51,486 nucleotides of DNA, from positions 1 through 51,486 of the forward strand of contig CAZAOY010000013.1 in the NCBI GenBank assembly GCA_964486925.1. Reading direction: 5' to 3'. A program made the translations under genes and the position numbers. Below, piece after piece: positions 1 to 7,993 of the stretch. The DNA is from CAZAOY01 sp964486925. GTDB taxonomy: Bacteria; Bacillota; Clostridia; Oscillospirales; Ruminococcaceae. The notes beneath the pieces are model-generated. The model was given only the letters and a program-made list of their open reading frames with translations, was not told the DNA's origin and made no database searches. The stretch's first letter is position 1. Each line of letters starts with the position of its first letter.

Positions 1-153
1 CTTTAAAAAGCCACTTTATCTTCAGTAGCTTGGCTACTACTAATTTTAATCCTATAAAACGCACATTGTAGGACAAAACTTATATTATATTAGCCATATA
101 TCAAACATACACTAAAAAAGCGTATTAGGCTAACACATAATAAACTACCAGAC

Positions 154-200
154 AAAAAAACCGTACAAACCCGAGAACCATAGGATTTGCACGGTTTTTT
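154..200 (-). terminator. Intrinsic terminator of the minus-strand sugar cluster
   Basis: An 18-bp imperfect inverted repeat is flanked by A and T tracts. The two imperfect positions become G-U wobbles only when the minus strand is transcribed, so it terminates leftward transcription leaving the epimerase gene, whose stop codon lies about 85 bp away. The rest of positions 1-284 is AT-rich and shows no gene. Confidence 0.75.
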
Positions 201-284
201 AAAGTGTCGTTAATAGTCTAGGTATAATATATTATCCCTATATTAAACCCCATTATTAAAGCGTTTATTACATTTTAACTAAGC

Positions 285-1256
285 TTATGCCCACCACATT
301 TCGCCCACAGGTTCGTTAAGAACAACCTGATTTAGGCAGGAAAGAGCCTTCTTTAGGCCTTCGTTTTGTGACATTAGTCCATCTTCATGCTCAATGCTCA
401 TAACATGATCATATCCAACCATACGTAGGGCAGAAGCAATATCCTTCCAGAAGGAAAGATCATTTCCGTATCCAACAGATCTAAATACCCATGAACGTTC
501 AAGCGCCTTGCCGTAGTGCTTGTTATCCAGCACACCGTTAGCGGCTGTGTTATAACTGTCCATCTTAGTATCCTTTGCATGGAAGTGGAAGATTGCGTTT
601 TCTTTACCAAGGTTTTTAATCGCTAAAACAGGATCCATTCCCTGCCAGATTAGATGGCTAGGGTCAAAGTTTGCGCCTATCTCAGGCCCTACTGCTTCAC
701 GTAGTTTTAGTAGAGTTTCTGGGTTGTATACACAGAATCCCGGATGCATCTCAATCGCTATCTTGTTAACTCCATAGGATTTAGCTACCTTAACCTTTTC
801 CTTCCAGTAAGGGATAAGTACATCATTCCATTGATACTCTAACACCTTGCCAAAGTCATCTGGCCAAGGACAGGTAACCCAGTTAGGATATATCGCCGTA
901 TCGCTGTCACCAGGACAACCAGAGAATGTGTTGACAATCTCGATACCTAGCTCTTTAGCTAATTTAAATGCATTAGTTAGATCATCATCAAACTTCTTAG
1001 CGGTCGCTTTATCAGGATGAACAGGGTTACCATGACAGCTAAGCGCACTGATAATTAAATCATGCTTTGCAATAGTAGCCTTAAATTCCTCTAGCTTAGC
1101 AGGATCATTTAGTAGAACCTCTGGATCACAATGTCCTGTACCAGGATATCCGCCACAACCAATCTCAACTGCTCCTGCTCCATTCTCTTTAAAGAATGCA
1201 CATGCTTCATCTAAGCTTTTGTTGCCAAGTGCAACTGTAAAAACACCTATCTTCAT
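285..1256 (-). CDS. Sugar phosphate isomerase/epimerase (xylose isomerase-like TIM barrel)
   Basis: A 323-aa cytosolic protein of the AP-endonuclease-2/xylose-isomerase-like TIM-barrel fold, a family that isomerises or epimerises sugars, inosose or ketoses with a divalent metal. Likely metal ligands are visible in order: Glu in IAIEMHPG, Asp/His in NFDPSHLIW, His in FHFHAKD and Glu in MSIEHEDG. AAAGGA precedes the ATG. It is the last gene of a minus-strand cluster with a second, shorter family member 65 bp upstream and a Gfo/Idh/MocA dehydrogenase further upstream. Such trios commonly degrade inositol-like or oxidised sugars, but the substrate cannot be read from sequence. The family call is secure, the reaction is not. 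Confidence 0.85.
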   Translation of the reverse strand: MKIGVFTVALGNKSLDEACAFFKENGAGAVEIGCGGYPGTGHCDPEVLLNDPAKLEEFKATIAKHDLIISALSCHGNPVHPDKATAKKFDDDLTNAFKLAKELGIEIVNTFSGCPGDSDTAIYPNWVTCPWPDDFGKVLEYQWNDVLIPYWKEKVKVAKSYGVNKIAIEMHPGFCVYNPETLLKLREAVGPEIGANFDPSHLIWQGMDPVLAIKNLGKENAIFHFHAKDTKMDSYNTAANGVLDNKHYGKALERSWVFRSVGYGNDLSFWKDIASALRMVGYDHVMSIEHEDGLMSQNEGLKKALSCLNQVVLNEPVGEMWWA

Positions 1257-1321
1257 ATTAATATCCTTTCTCTCATCTCGCTATTATAGCGAAGTATGGT
1301 ATTTAAATTCTTAATATGGTT

Positions 1322-2053
1322 TTATACTATGGTCTTAAGATACTTTGCGGATTCAATAACATCTGAACACTGTTCATCTATAGTAGTGCCAGCTTCTGCT
1401 TCAACAACCGCCCATTCGATACCTAGTTCTTTACCTAGGTTAACTACACCAACAAGATCAACCTCACCCGCACCGGCAACAGTACCTTCTTGCTTGTTAC
1501 CATCCTTAGCATGGAAGATTCCCACTCTGTCTGAATGCTTTTTAATGTATTCTATTGGACATAATCCTGCCTTGTATACCCAGTAAGCGTCTATCTCAAA
1601 CCTAAGCTCGTCTGGTGTTGTTTCGTTAGCTAGGATATCCATTAGATATTCGCCGCCGTCCTTAACAAATTCAAAGTCGTGGTTATGGTAGAATAACTGC
1701 ATACCATTCTCTTTAAGCTTAGGAGATATCTCTTTAAACAGCTTAGCAACCCCTAGTACATCCTCCCTATTCTGCATATGTGCGCCAGGGCAGATAATTC
1801 TAGTGTTCCCAATAGCCTTGTTATATTCTATAACGTTATCAAGATCATTTGCCAGTAGATCGTATCCTGTGTGGCTTCCCGCCGCAACTAGACCATATTT
1901 ATCAAGCAGGTTCTTCATCTCTTCTTTTGAAACATCAAAAAAGCCTGCAAACTCTACGCCTTTATATCCTGCATTCGCCGCAACTTCAAGTGCTTTTTCA
2001 TAGTTTTGTTCACAAAGAAGTCTTATTGAATACATCTGTAATCCAATCTGCAT
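1322..2053 (-). CDS. Sugar phosphate isomerase/epimerase, short form
   Basis: A 243-aa TIM-barrel protein of the same superfamily as the next gene downstream but clearly divergent from it. It begins MQIGLQMYSIRLLCEQNYEKA, the strand-helix start typical of this fold, and contains YHNHDFEF, a likely metal-site strand, FEIDAYWVYKAG, GIFHAKDG and a C-terminal WAVVEAEAG with the expected last acidic ligand. GAGGG lies just upstream of the ATG. Its place between a dehydrogenase and another epimerase implies a catabolic route for an unusual sugar or polyol. Substrate unknown. Confidence 0.82.
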   Translation of the reverse strand: MQIGLQMYSIRLLCEQNYEKALEVAANAGYKGVEFAGFFDVSKEEMKNLLDKYGLVAAGSHTGYDLLANDLDNVIEYNKAIGNTRIICPGAHMQNREDVLGVAKLFKEISPKLKENGMQLFYHNHDFEFVKDGGEYLMDILANETTPDELRFEIDAYWVYKAGLCPIEYIKKHSDRVGIFHAKDGNKQEGTVAGAGEVDLVGVVNLGKELGIEWAVVEAEAGTTIDEQCSDVIESAKYLKTIV

Positions 2054-2210
2054 AATCCCTCTATTCCCCGCCTTGTCAAAAAAAGACCTAAGACGATATT
2101 ATCTGTGTTGTTTTAATCAGGCAACAAATATGCATGTCATTTGTCTTGTTTATACTACAAATATTACGCTAAAAATGTAGCTTTGATTGCCCAATTTTTC
2201 TGTATATATG

Positions 2211-2241
2211 CGAAAGACAAGGACAAACGCCCTGTCTTTCG
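2211..2241 (-). other. Stem-loop between dehydrogenase and epimerase genes
   Basis: A 12-bp hairpin (CGAAAGACAAGG against CCCTGTCTTTCG) lies about 107 bp beyond the dehydrogenase stop codon. Its one imperfect pair is a wobble on the minus strand, but there is no U-tract directly after the stem, so it may be a weak terminator or an mRNA processing/stabilising hairpin. The rest of 2054-2347 shows no gene. Confidence 0.4.
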
Positions 2242-2347
2242 TATAGTTTTTATGTATTAAGATAATTCCCAAACGAGCACTAACCTTTTAAACCCGCATG
2301 GAGTTGTCCTTTAGTAAGGTTTTTAAACCCACTAAACTAATACAAGA

Positions 2348-3427
2348 TTAGTCAAAGTATACTGGTTTACCGGTCTTAGCAGATTCATAGATTGCTTCTA
2401 GAATCATAGTAACGGTAGCTGCTTGTTCTGGTAGAACTGTTAGAGGAGTACCCTTGTTAATTGCATCATAGAATACCTTTTGTTCTCTAACTTCAGGAGC
2501 ATCCTCGCCACCTTCATAGAATGCTATACCACCTGCACCAAGATCTGGATTTTCAGTGTAAAGCTTTCCATATTTGTTTCCGTTGATAGTAAGACCATCT
2601 CTCATGTCAGCACCTGCAATTGTACCGCAAAGGGTAGTTTTTGCTTCGATAACGTCACGGGTATTTAAAGCCCAGCTACAGTCAAGTGAGATAGTAGCGC
2701 CATCGTGCATTGTGATGAATGCGAACGCAGAATCTTCAACGGTGTATTCTTTAGGATCCCAATCGCCGAACATGTTTCCGCTTTCAGTTAAACCACCTAG
2801 CTTTTTATAAACGTTACCAACTACCATCTTAGGTTTGTAGTTGTTCATCTCCCAAAGTGTTAGGTCGATAGCGTGGGTACCGATATCGATTAGTGGTCCG
2901 CCGCCTTGTTCATATTCATTTAGGAAAACACCCCAGGTAGGAACTGCACGTCTTCTTACAGCGTGAGCTCTTGCGAAGTAGATTTCACCTAGATCGCCGT
3001 TTTCGATAGCTCTCTTTAGGTACTGAGAGGTAGGGAATTGACGAGTTTGATATCCGATTGTAAGTAGTTTTCCGGTTTTCTTAGCCGCTTCAACCATCTC
3101 TAAAGCTTCAGCGTAGGTCTTAGCCATAGGTTTTTCACACATAACATGCTTGTCTGCATTTAGGGCATCAATAGTGATAAAGCTATGTGAACGGTTTGGA
3201 GTAAGTACATGTACTGCTTCTATCTCTGTATCCTTTAATAGCTCTTTATAATCAGTATATACCTTTGCATCCTCTGTACCAAATTCTTTAGCAGCCTTTA
3301 CAGCTCTTTCTTCAATTATGTCACAAAATGCAACCATCTCTACATCTTTAACCTTGCTAAGTGACGGCATGTGCTTACCATTAGCAATACCACCACAGCC
3401 GATAATTCCGACTTTAGTCTTTTTCAT
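2348..3427 (-). CDS. Gfo/Idh/MocA family NAD(P)-dependent oxidoreductase
   Basis: A 359-aa protein with an N-terminal Rossmann fold (KVGIIGCGGIANGKH, residues 5-19) and the family signature EKPMAKT near residue 100, whose Lys takes part in catalysis. The C-terminal half is the alpha/beta sheet domain that binds the sugar; GGGPLIDIGTHAIDL contains the conserved Asp/His pair. Family members oxidise or reduce the hydroxyls of sugars and cyclitols. GGAGGG lies upstream of the ATG. It is the first gene of a minus-strand set followed by two TIM-barrel epimerases, which suggests a shared pathway. Substrate unknown. Confidence 0.88.
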   Translation of the reverse strand: MKKTKVGIIGCGGIANGKHMPSLSKVKDVEMVAFCDIIEERAVKAAKEFGTEDAKVYTDYKELLKDTEIEAVHVLTPNRSHSFITIDALNADKHVMCEKPMAKTYAEALEMVEAAKKTGKLLTIGYQTRQFPTSQYLKRAIENGDLGEIYFARAHAVRRRAVPTWGVFLNEYEQGGGPLIDIGTHAIDLTLWEMNNYKPKMVVGNVYKKLGGLTESGNMFGDWDPKEYTVEDSAFAFITMHDGATISLDCSWALNTRDVIEAKTTLCGTIAGADMRDGLTINGNKYGKLYTENPDLGAGGIAFYEGGEDAPEVREQKVFYDAINKGTPLTVLPEQAATVTMILEAIYESAKTGKPVYFD

Positions 3428-3781
3428 AACTTGCCCTCCAAAAATACTTTATAAAATACGTATGTTACTGATCGAAAACCCTTGCAGTCACTTAGTAAAC
3501 TACCGCAACAAATTGAGTGTCATATAAAATCACACCCAACTTAAAAGCCGAAACAGTATTACAGCTATAATGTTACTACAATTAACTTTAAAAATCAAGT
3601 ATTTTATGTAAATTAGCCTATCCAAATTTACTGCGTAATTTTTATTTAATTTTCACAAAAAATATATTGCTTTTGTAGTCTGTATTTAAACAAACATTTT
3701 TCATAAATCATATTTTATTGGTGTAACATAATTCATATATTAGCGTTTATTTAACACAAATAAATTTATTTATTATTACTA
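3428..3781. other. AT-rich divergent intergenic region
   Basis: About 350 bp between the divergent dehydrogenase and phosphofructokinase genes. It is very AT-rich. The minus-strand promoter of the sugar cluster should be here, but no clear -35/-10 pair stands out. No gene is supported. Confidence 0.5.
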
Positions 3782-3810
3782 TTGTTTTTTTTAATAAAAA
3801 AATGTATAAT
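3782..3810 (+). promoter_or_regulatory. Promoter of PPi-type phosphofructokinase gene
   Basis: TTGTTT, 17 bp, then TATAAT, predicting a start near 3817 and a leader of about 176 nt. The same -35 and -10 hexamers with the same spacing precede the second phosphofructokinase gene at 34114-34142. Confidence 0.6.
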
Positions 3811-3925
3811 ATATTACATATGTGGTGGCTATAGTTTTGTTTTGTCGTTTTATCATGTTTTATATGCTTAACGACTAGCTTACTATTAACAATTTTTCTT
3901 GCCACAGATTTACAAGCGATAGCCG

Positions 3926-3990
3926 GTTTTGCCGCCGCAAACGAGGTTTTTTGCACTACAAGTATTTGTGTCGGCGGAGAAACGGGTAAG
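3926..3990 (+). promoter_or_regulatory. Conserved phosphofructokinase leader element, copy 1
   Basis: CCGCCG (3932-3937) lies in the loop of a small hairpin (GTTTTG against CAAAC). It is complementary to CGGCGG (3972-3977), which begins the block CGGCGGAGAAACGG holding the GGAG ribosome binding site of the gene at 3993. A copy with the same 32-nt spacing and a compensatory C-G to T-A change precedes pfkA. Pairing would form a pseudoknot over the Shine-Dalgarno sequence. The element itself is seen; regulation is inferred. I do not recognise it as a named RNA family. Confidence 0.65.
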
Positions 3991-3992
3991 GT

Positions 3993-5249
3993 ATGTTTAA
4001 CATTTTAGTAGGTCAATCAGGAGGCCCAAGCTGTGCAATTAACGCCTCATTAGCAGGGGTTATAAAGGCAAGGACGGCTCTTTTGGAAAGCTCAAAATCA
4101 GAAAGCTTTGCCATAGATAAGGTCTATGGTACTATAGGCGGTATACAAGGGGTTCTTGACGATAATATTGTTGAGCTTACTAAGTACGCCGATGACGAGT
4201 CCATTAGCATACTAAAACAAACCCCGGCTATGGCTTTAGGGTCATGTCGTGTAAAGCTACCCGCTTTAGAGTTAGACCCAGAGTTAGAGGTATACAAAAA
4301 GATAGAAAAGACTTTATCAAAATATAACATTAAATATTTTTTCTACATAGGTGGCAATGATTCTATGGATACCGTACTAAAGCTAGATCGGTATTTTAAA
4401 ACCATCGGTGCAGATATCCACGTTGTAGGAATACCCAAAACCATCGATAATGACCTATGTGTAACCGACCACACCCCAGGGTATGGAAGCAGTGCGAGAT
4501 ATCTATGTAACACCCTTACAGAGATCCACAAGGACAGTAGAATCTACCCTGTCCCAAATGTGGTAATCGTGGAGATTATGGGCCGAAACGCAGGCTGGCT
4601 CACCCTTGCAAGCGCAATGCCATACTTTTTAGGTGAGGACTATCCTCACATTATCGCGTTACCTGAAGTTAGCTTTGATGAGGGTGAGTTTATCGATACC
4701 ATTAAAAGGTTGTTGCCGATAAAGAAAACTGTAATTGCTGTGGTAAGTGAAGGAATAAAGGATAGCCGCGGGCAGTATGTTGGGATGGTTAATAAAAGCG
4801 GTATCGCTGACAGCTTTGGTCACCTATACCTTGGCGGAACAGGTAAATACCTAGAAAACCTTGTAATGAAGGAGATTGGATGTAAGGTTAGGTCTATCGA
4901 ATTAAACGTACTACAACGGTGTAGCTCCCACCTTGCATCTAAGACTGATATCGACGAAAGCTACTCTATCGGCCTTTTTGCGGTAGTAGACGCTATCGCC
5001 CATAGCAAAACAGGGGTGACCTACCTTTATAAGCGTACCAATAACTCCCCGTATACTGTAGAGTTTGAAAGCTGTGATGTAGATTTAATCGCAAATATGG
5101 AAAAAAATGTGCCTAAACGTTGGCAAGATGTATATGATAAGCAGGTTGGACAAGAAATTAAGGAGTATATCCTTCCGTTAATGCAAGGCTTTATTGATAT
5201 GAGGTATGACGATAATGGGCTACCTCTTCATATTAGCTTTTGCGATTAA
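3993..5249 (+). CDS. 6-phosphofructokinase, probably pyrophosphate-dependent
   Basis: A 418-aa PFK-family enzyme that phosphorylates fructose 6-phosphate to fructose 1,6-bisphosphate in glycolysis. It has the N-terminal GQSGGPSCAINAS loop, GGNDSMDT (120-127), GIPKTIDNDL (147-155) and MGRNAGW. In this family Asp after the GG-N/D position (Asp123) together with Lys in PKTIDND (Lys149) indicates PPi rather than ATP as donor; the second enzyme in this window has Gly at the first of these sites. The reaction with PPi is reversible and saves ATP. The gene stands alone between its own promoter and terminator. GGAG lies 13 nt before ATG, rather far, inside a conserved structured leader. Donor choice is inferred from the signature residues. 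Confidence 0.88.
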   Translation: MFNILVGQSGGPSCAINASLAGVIKARTALLESSKSESFAIDKVYGTIGGIQGVLDDNIVELTKYADDESISILKQTPAMALGSCRVKLPALELDPELEVYKKIEKTLSKYNIKYFFYIGGNDSMDTVLKLDRYFKTIGADIHVVGIPKTIDNDLCVTDHTPGYGSSARYLCNTLTEIHKDSRIYPVPNVVIVEIMGRNAGWLTLASAMPYFLGEDYPHIIALPEVSFDEGEFIDTIKRLLPIKKTVIAVVSEGIKDSRGQYVGMVNKSGIADSFGHLYLGGTGKYLENLVMKEIGCKVRSIELNVLQRCSSHLASKTDIDESYSIGLFAVVDAIAHSKTGVTYLYKRTNNSPYTVEFESCDVDLIANMEKNVPKRWQDVYDKQVGQEIKEYILPLMQGFIDMRYDDNGLPLHISFCD

Positions 5250-5297
5250 GGGTTTTACTCTAGGTTTAATCTTATAAGAATAAAAATGTTATCTTAT

Positions 5298-5348
5298 CTG
5301 TAGCGCACTAATTTATAGATATAAATCGGTGTGCTACAGATGTTTTTG
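5298..5348 (+). terminator. Intrinsic terminator of PPi-phosphofructokinase gene
   Basis: An 11-bp stem (CTGTAGCGCAC against GTGTGCTACAG, with one plus-strand G-U wobble) encloses a smaller AT hairpin and is followed by GTTTTTG. Confidence 0.85.
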
Positions 5349-5380
5349 TTGTTGATTTTGTATGTATTTACCCTTTAGGC

Positions 5381-5409
5381 TTGACAAAAAGTAATTTAGC
5401 CGTTAAAAT
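5381..5409 (+). promoter_or_regulatory. Strong promoter upstream of rnj
   Basis: A perfect TTGACA, 17 bp, then TAAAAT, with a predicted start near 5417. The coding region begins only at 5861, leaving about 440 nt of transcribed leader that holds a terminator at 5658-5696. Confidence 0.75.
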
Positions 5410-5416
5410 AGAGGTA

Positions 5417-5696
5417 TAAGTATTTGAACGGTTGTGCAAATTTTTTCTAACTTAAATTAAAACTTTTGGGTATATATCTGCTGTAAAAGCAAAACCTTAT
5501 TATGCTAAGTATTACGGAAATTATATCATTATTTCTAGTATTATATAGCGATAGGATATCAACATAAGCATAAAGATAATACATACGACAGCGCAGTGTT
5601 TATTCTATTATGCTAATTATTCTCGATTTTTTTAATTGTAACAGTGGTTTATAAGATAAAGCTGCTAGATGTTCGCCTTGTTTAGCCAGCTTTTTT
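5417..5696 (+). ncRNA. Candidate leader RNA or small RNA ahead of rnj
   Basis: This interval runs from a strong predicted start to an intrinsic terminator and contains no plausible ORF, so it could be released as an RNA of about 280 nt or act as an attenuated rnj leader. Its 3' half has AGCATAA pairing with TTATGCT (about 5572-5610). The ATTATGCTAA sequence also occurs near 5500, so two alternative pairings are possible. The tmRNA tail, the SRP loop sequence and T-box motifs are absent. Function unknown. Confidence 0.35.
5658..5696 (+). terminator. Intrinsic terminator inside the rnj leader
   Basis: AAAGCTG-CTA pairs with TAG-C-CAGCTTT with one bulged C, and a run of six T follows directly. 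It lies about 165 bp before the rnj start codon, so some read-through or a second promoter is needed for rnj expression. Confidence 0.65.
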
Positions 5697-5860
5697 ATTA
5701 ATTAATAAATCCTAGTGGTAATTATATCAGATTTAGCGGTGGGTTATCTATCCTATTTCGGTAATTACTTAGATCGACCTGTACAAATTACAAAACAGAT
5801 AATTAAATATTGTAAATGCGCTGTACATACTTCTACACATACGAGAGAAAGAGGTTAAAC

Positions 5861-7930
5861 TTGGATAAAAATACAGAACTAAAGACATTAAAAAATCAAA
5901 ACACTAATAAACCAAAGGCTAAAAGTCCCGATGTAGAGCTAGAGCTTTTAGGACAGAAGATACAGGATAAAAAGCCACGAAAATCTAAAACTGCTTCCTC
6001 TACAAAGAGTGATGTTGCTAAACAGATAAATGAAAAGTACAAAAAGAGCGAAAAATCCACCTCTGCTGATAAGAGCAACAAGCCAGATAATTCTTCTAAC
6101 GGGGCACAAAACAACACTAAACAAAAAAAACCACGGGTTAATCAAAAATCAAAAGCCACCAAACAGTCTAAGACTGTATCTCATGTAAAGACCTCCCCTT
6201 CAACAGTAACCCAAAGGGTGGATAACAAAAAGACTACCCGCACTAATTCTACCAGATCTGCTAGTGGGTCTAAAAAGAGCGTTAAGGTTATCCCATTAGG
6301 AGGACTTAACGAGATTGGTAAAAACATTACAGCCTATGAATATGACAACGAGATTATAATTGTAGACTGCGGTCTAGCCTTCCCTGACAGTGATATGCTA
6401 GGGGTTGATATCGTTATCCCTGATTTCACCTATCTTGAAAAGAATTATGAAAAGATAAAGGGCGTATTTATTACCCACGGACATGAGGATCATATCGGAG
6501 CTATCCCTTATCTTATGAAAAAAATCAATGTGCCTGTATATGGTACTAGGCTGACACTAGGGCTTATCGAAGGTAAGCTTAGAGAGCATGGACTGCTTGG
6601 TAAGGTTACCCTTAATGTAGTTAAGGGTCGTAGTATCGCAAATATGGGACATTTTCAGGTTGAATGTATTAACGTAAACCACTCTATCCCTGATGCGGTA
6701 GCGCTTGCTATCCACACTCCGGAGGGTGTTATAATCCATACCGGCGACTTTAAGATTGACTTTACCCCGATTAATGGTGAGGTTATCGACCTAGCCCGTT
6801 TTGCAGAGCTTGGAAGCGAGGGGGTTATCTGTCTGCTTTCCGATTCAACAAATGCAGAACGTGCAGGTAGTACCGTTACAGAACAGAAGGTAGGACAGTC
6901 CTTTAGGTCGCTATTTAACAACGCAAAAGGCAAGCGTATTATAATCGCTAGCTTTGCTTCAAACATCCATCGTATCCAGCAGATTATGAACTGCGCCGTG
7001 GAATTTGGCAGAAAGGTTGCTGTGTCCGGTAGGAGCATGGAGAATGTAGTTGAGATTGCCCGTAATCTAGGGTATCTTGATGTGGATGAAAGTGTTATTA
7101 TCGACGTTGATGCGGTATACAACTACCCTAGCGATCAGGTGGTAATTGTCACTACCGGTAGTCAGGGAGAACCTATGGCGGCGCTTTCTCGAATGGCTAC
7201 GGGAGATCATCGCAAGGTATCGGTTTCCTCTGAAGATTTTATTATTATCTCCGCAACCCCGATCCCAGGAAATGAGAAGCATGTAACACGGGTTATTAAC
7301 GCGCTATTAATGCTCGGTGCAGAGGTTATCTATCAAGAGATGTATGATGTACATGTATCAGGACATGCTTGCCAGGATGAGCTTCGTACAATTCTATCCC
7401 TTACAAAACCTAAATTCTTCCTACCTGTTCATGGAGAGTATAAGCATAGAAAGGCGCATGCCGCAATAGCAAGATCCCTTAAGATCCCTGATGAAAATAT
7501 CCATATCGGTGAAAACGGCGGGGTTATCCAATTTCATAACGGCAACATGGACACCTCTACCTCGGTTGAGGCAGGGCGTATCCTTGTCGACGGTCTAGGG
7601 GTTGGTGACGTTGGCTCAATTGTACTCCGTGACAGAAGGCTGTTATCCCAAGATGGTTTAATTATTGTTGTGGTAACTATAGAAAGCTCTAACGGTTCGG
7701 TGATATCAGGTCCTGATATTGTATCGAGAGGTTTTGTTTATGTTCGTGAGTCAGAAGAGCTTATGGATGAGGCTAAAAATATCGTTAAGAAATCGCTGGA
7801 TGACTGCTTTTCAAGCGGTGTGTTAGACTGGACTTCATTAAAGATAAAGACAAGGGATGAATTATCCTCATTTATCTATAAAAAAACCAGAAGAAGCCCA
7901 ATGATTCTACCTATTATAATGGAGATATAA
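5861..7930 (+). CDS. rnj: Ribonuclease J
   Basis: A metallo-beta-lactamase/beta-CASP ribonuclease with 5'-3' exo- and endonuclease activity in mRNA turnover and rRNA maturation. The core begins near residue 141 (VKVIPLGGLNEIGKN), with the metal motif THGHEDH at 205-211, the beta-CASP region after it and the RNase J C-terminal domain at the end. I chose the TTG at 5861, preceded by AAGAGG; an in-frame ATG at 5816 has no ribosome binding site and would add 15 residues. The result is 689 aa, longer than the usual 550 or so because of an N-terminal extension of about 140 residues rich in Lys, Ser, Thr and Asn with no recognisable fold. gdpP follows after 63 bp. Confidence 0.93.
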   Translation: MDKNTELKTLKNQNTNKPKAKSPDVELELLGQKIQDKKPRKSKTASSTKSDVAKQINEKYKKSEKSTSADKSNKPDNSSNGAQNNTKQKKPRVNQKSKATKQSKTVSHVKTSPSTVTQRVDNKKTTRTNSTRSASGSKKSVKVIPLGGLNEIGKNITAYEYDNEIIIVDCGLAFPDSDMLGVDIVIPDFTYLEKNYEKIKGVFITHGHEDHIGAIPYLMKKINVPVYGTRLTLGLIEGKLREHGLLGKVTLNVVKGRSIANMGHFQVECINVNHSIPDAVALAIHTPEGVIIHTGDFKIDFTPINGEVIDLARFAELGSEGVICLLSDSTNAERAGSTVTEQKVGQSFRSLFNNAKGKRIIIASFASNIHRIQQIMNCAVEFGRKVAVSGRSMENVVEIARNLGYLDVDESVIIDVDAVYNYPSDQVVIVTTGSQGEPMAALSRMATGDHRKVSVSSEDFIIISATPIPGNEKHVTRVINALLMLGAEVIYQEMYDVHVSGHACQDELRTILSLTKPKFFLPVHGEYKHRKAHAAIARSLKIPDENIHIGENGGVIQFHNGNMDTSTSVEAGRILVDGLGVGDVGSIVLRDRRLLSQDGLIIVVVTIESSNGSVISGPDIVSRGFVYVRESEELMDEAKNIVKKSLDDCFSSGVLDWTSLKIKTRDELSSFIYKKTRRSPMILPIIMEI

Positions 7931-7993
7931 CGCTAGCTAAGGCGAAGCTAACAAACGGGGAATATAGGGAATTTAGGGAAGGTGATAATTGTT

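Noticed and set aside
3747..3956. 69-aa minus-strand ORF in the phosphofructokinase leader
   Set aside because: It has no ribosome binding site, overlaps the predicted promoter and structured leader, and shows no recognisable protein pattern.
7982..7993. GTG at 7982 as the gdpP start
   Set aside because: It lies inside the AAGGTG ribosome binding site used by the ATG at 7994.
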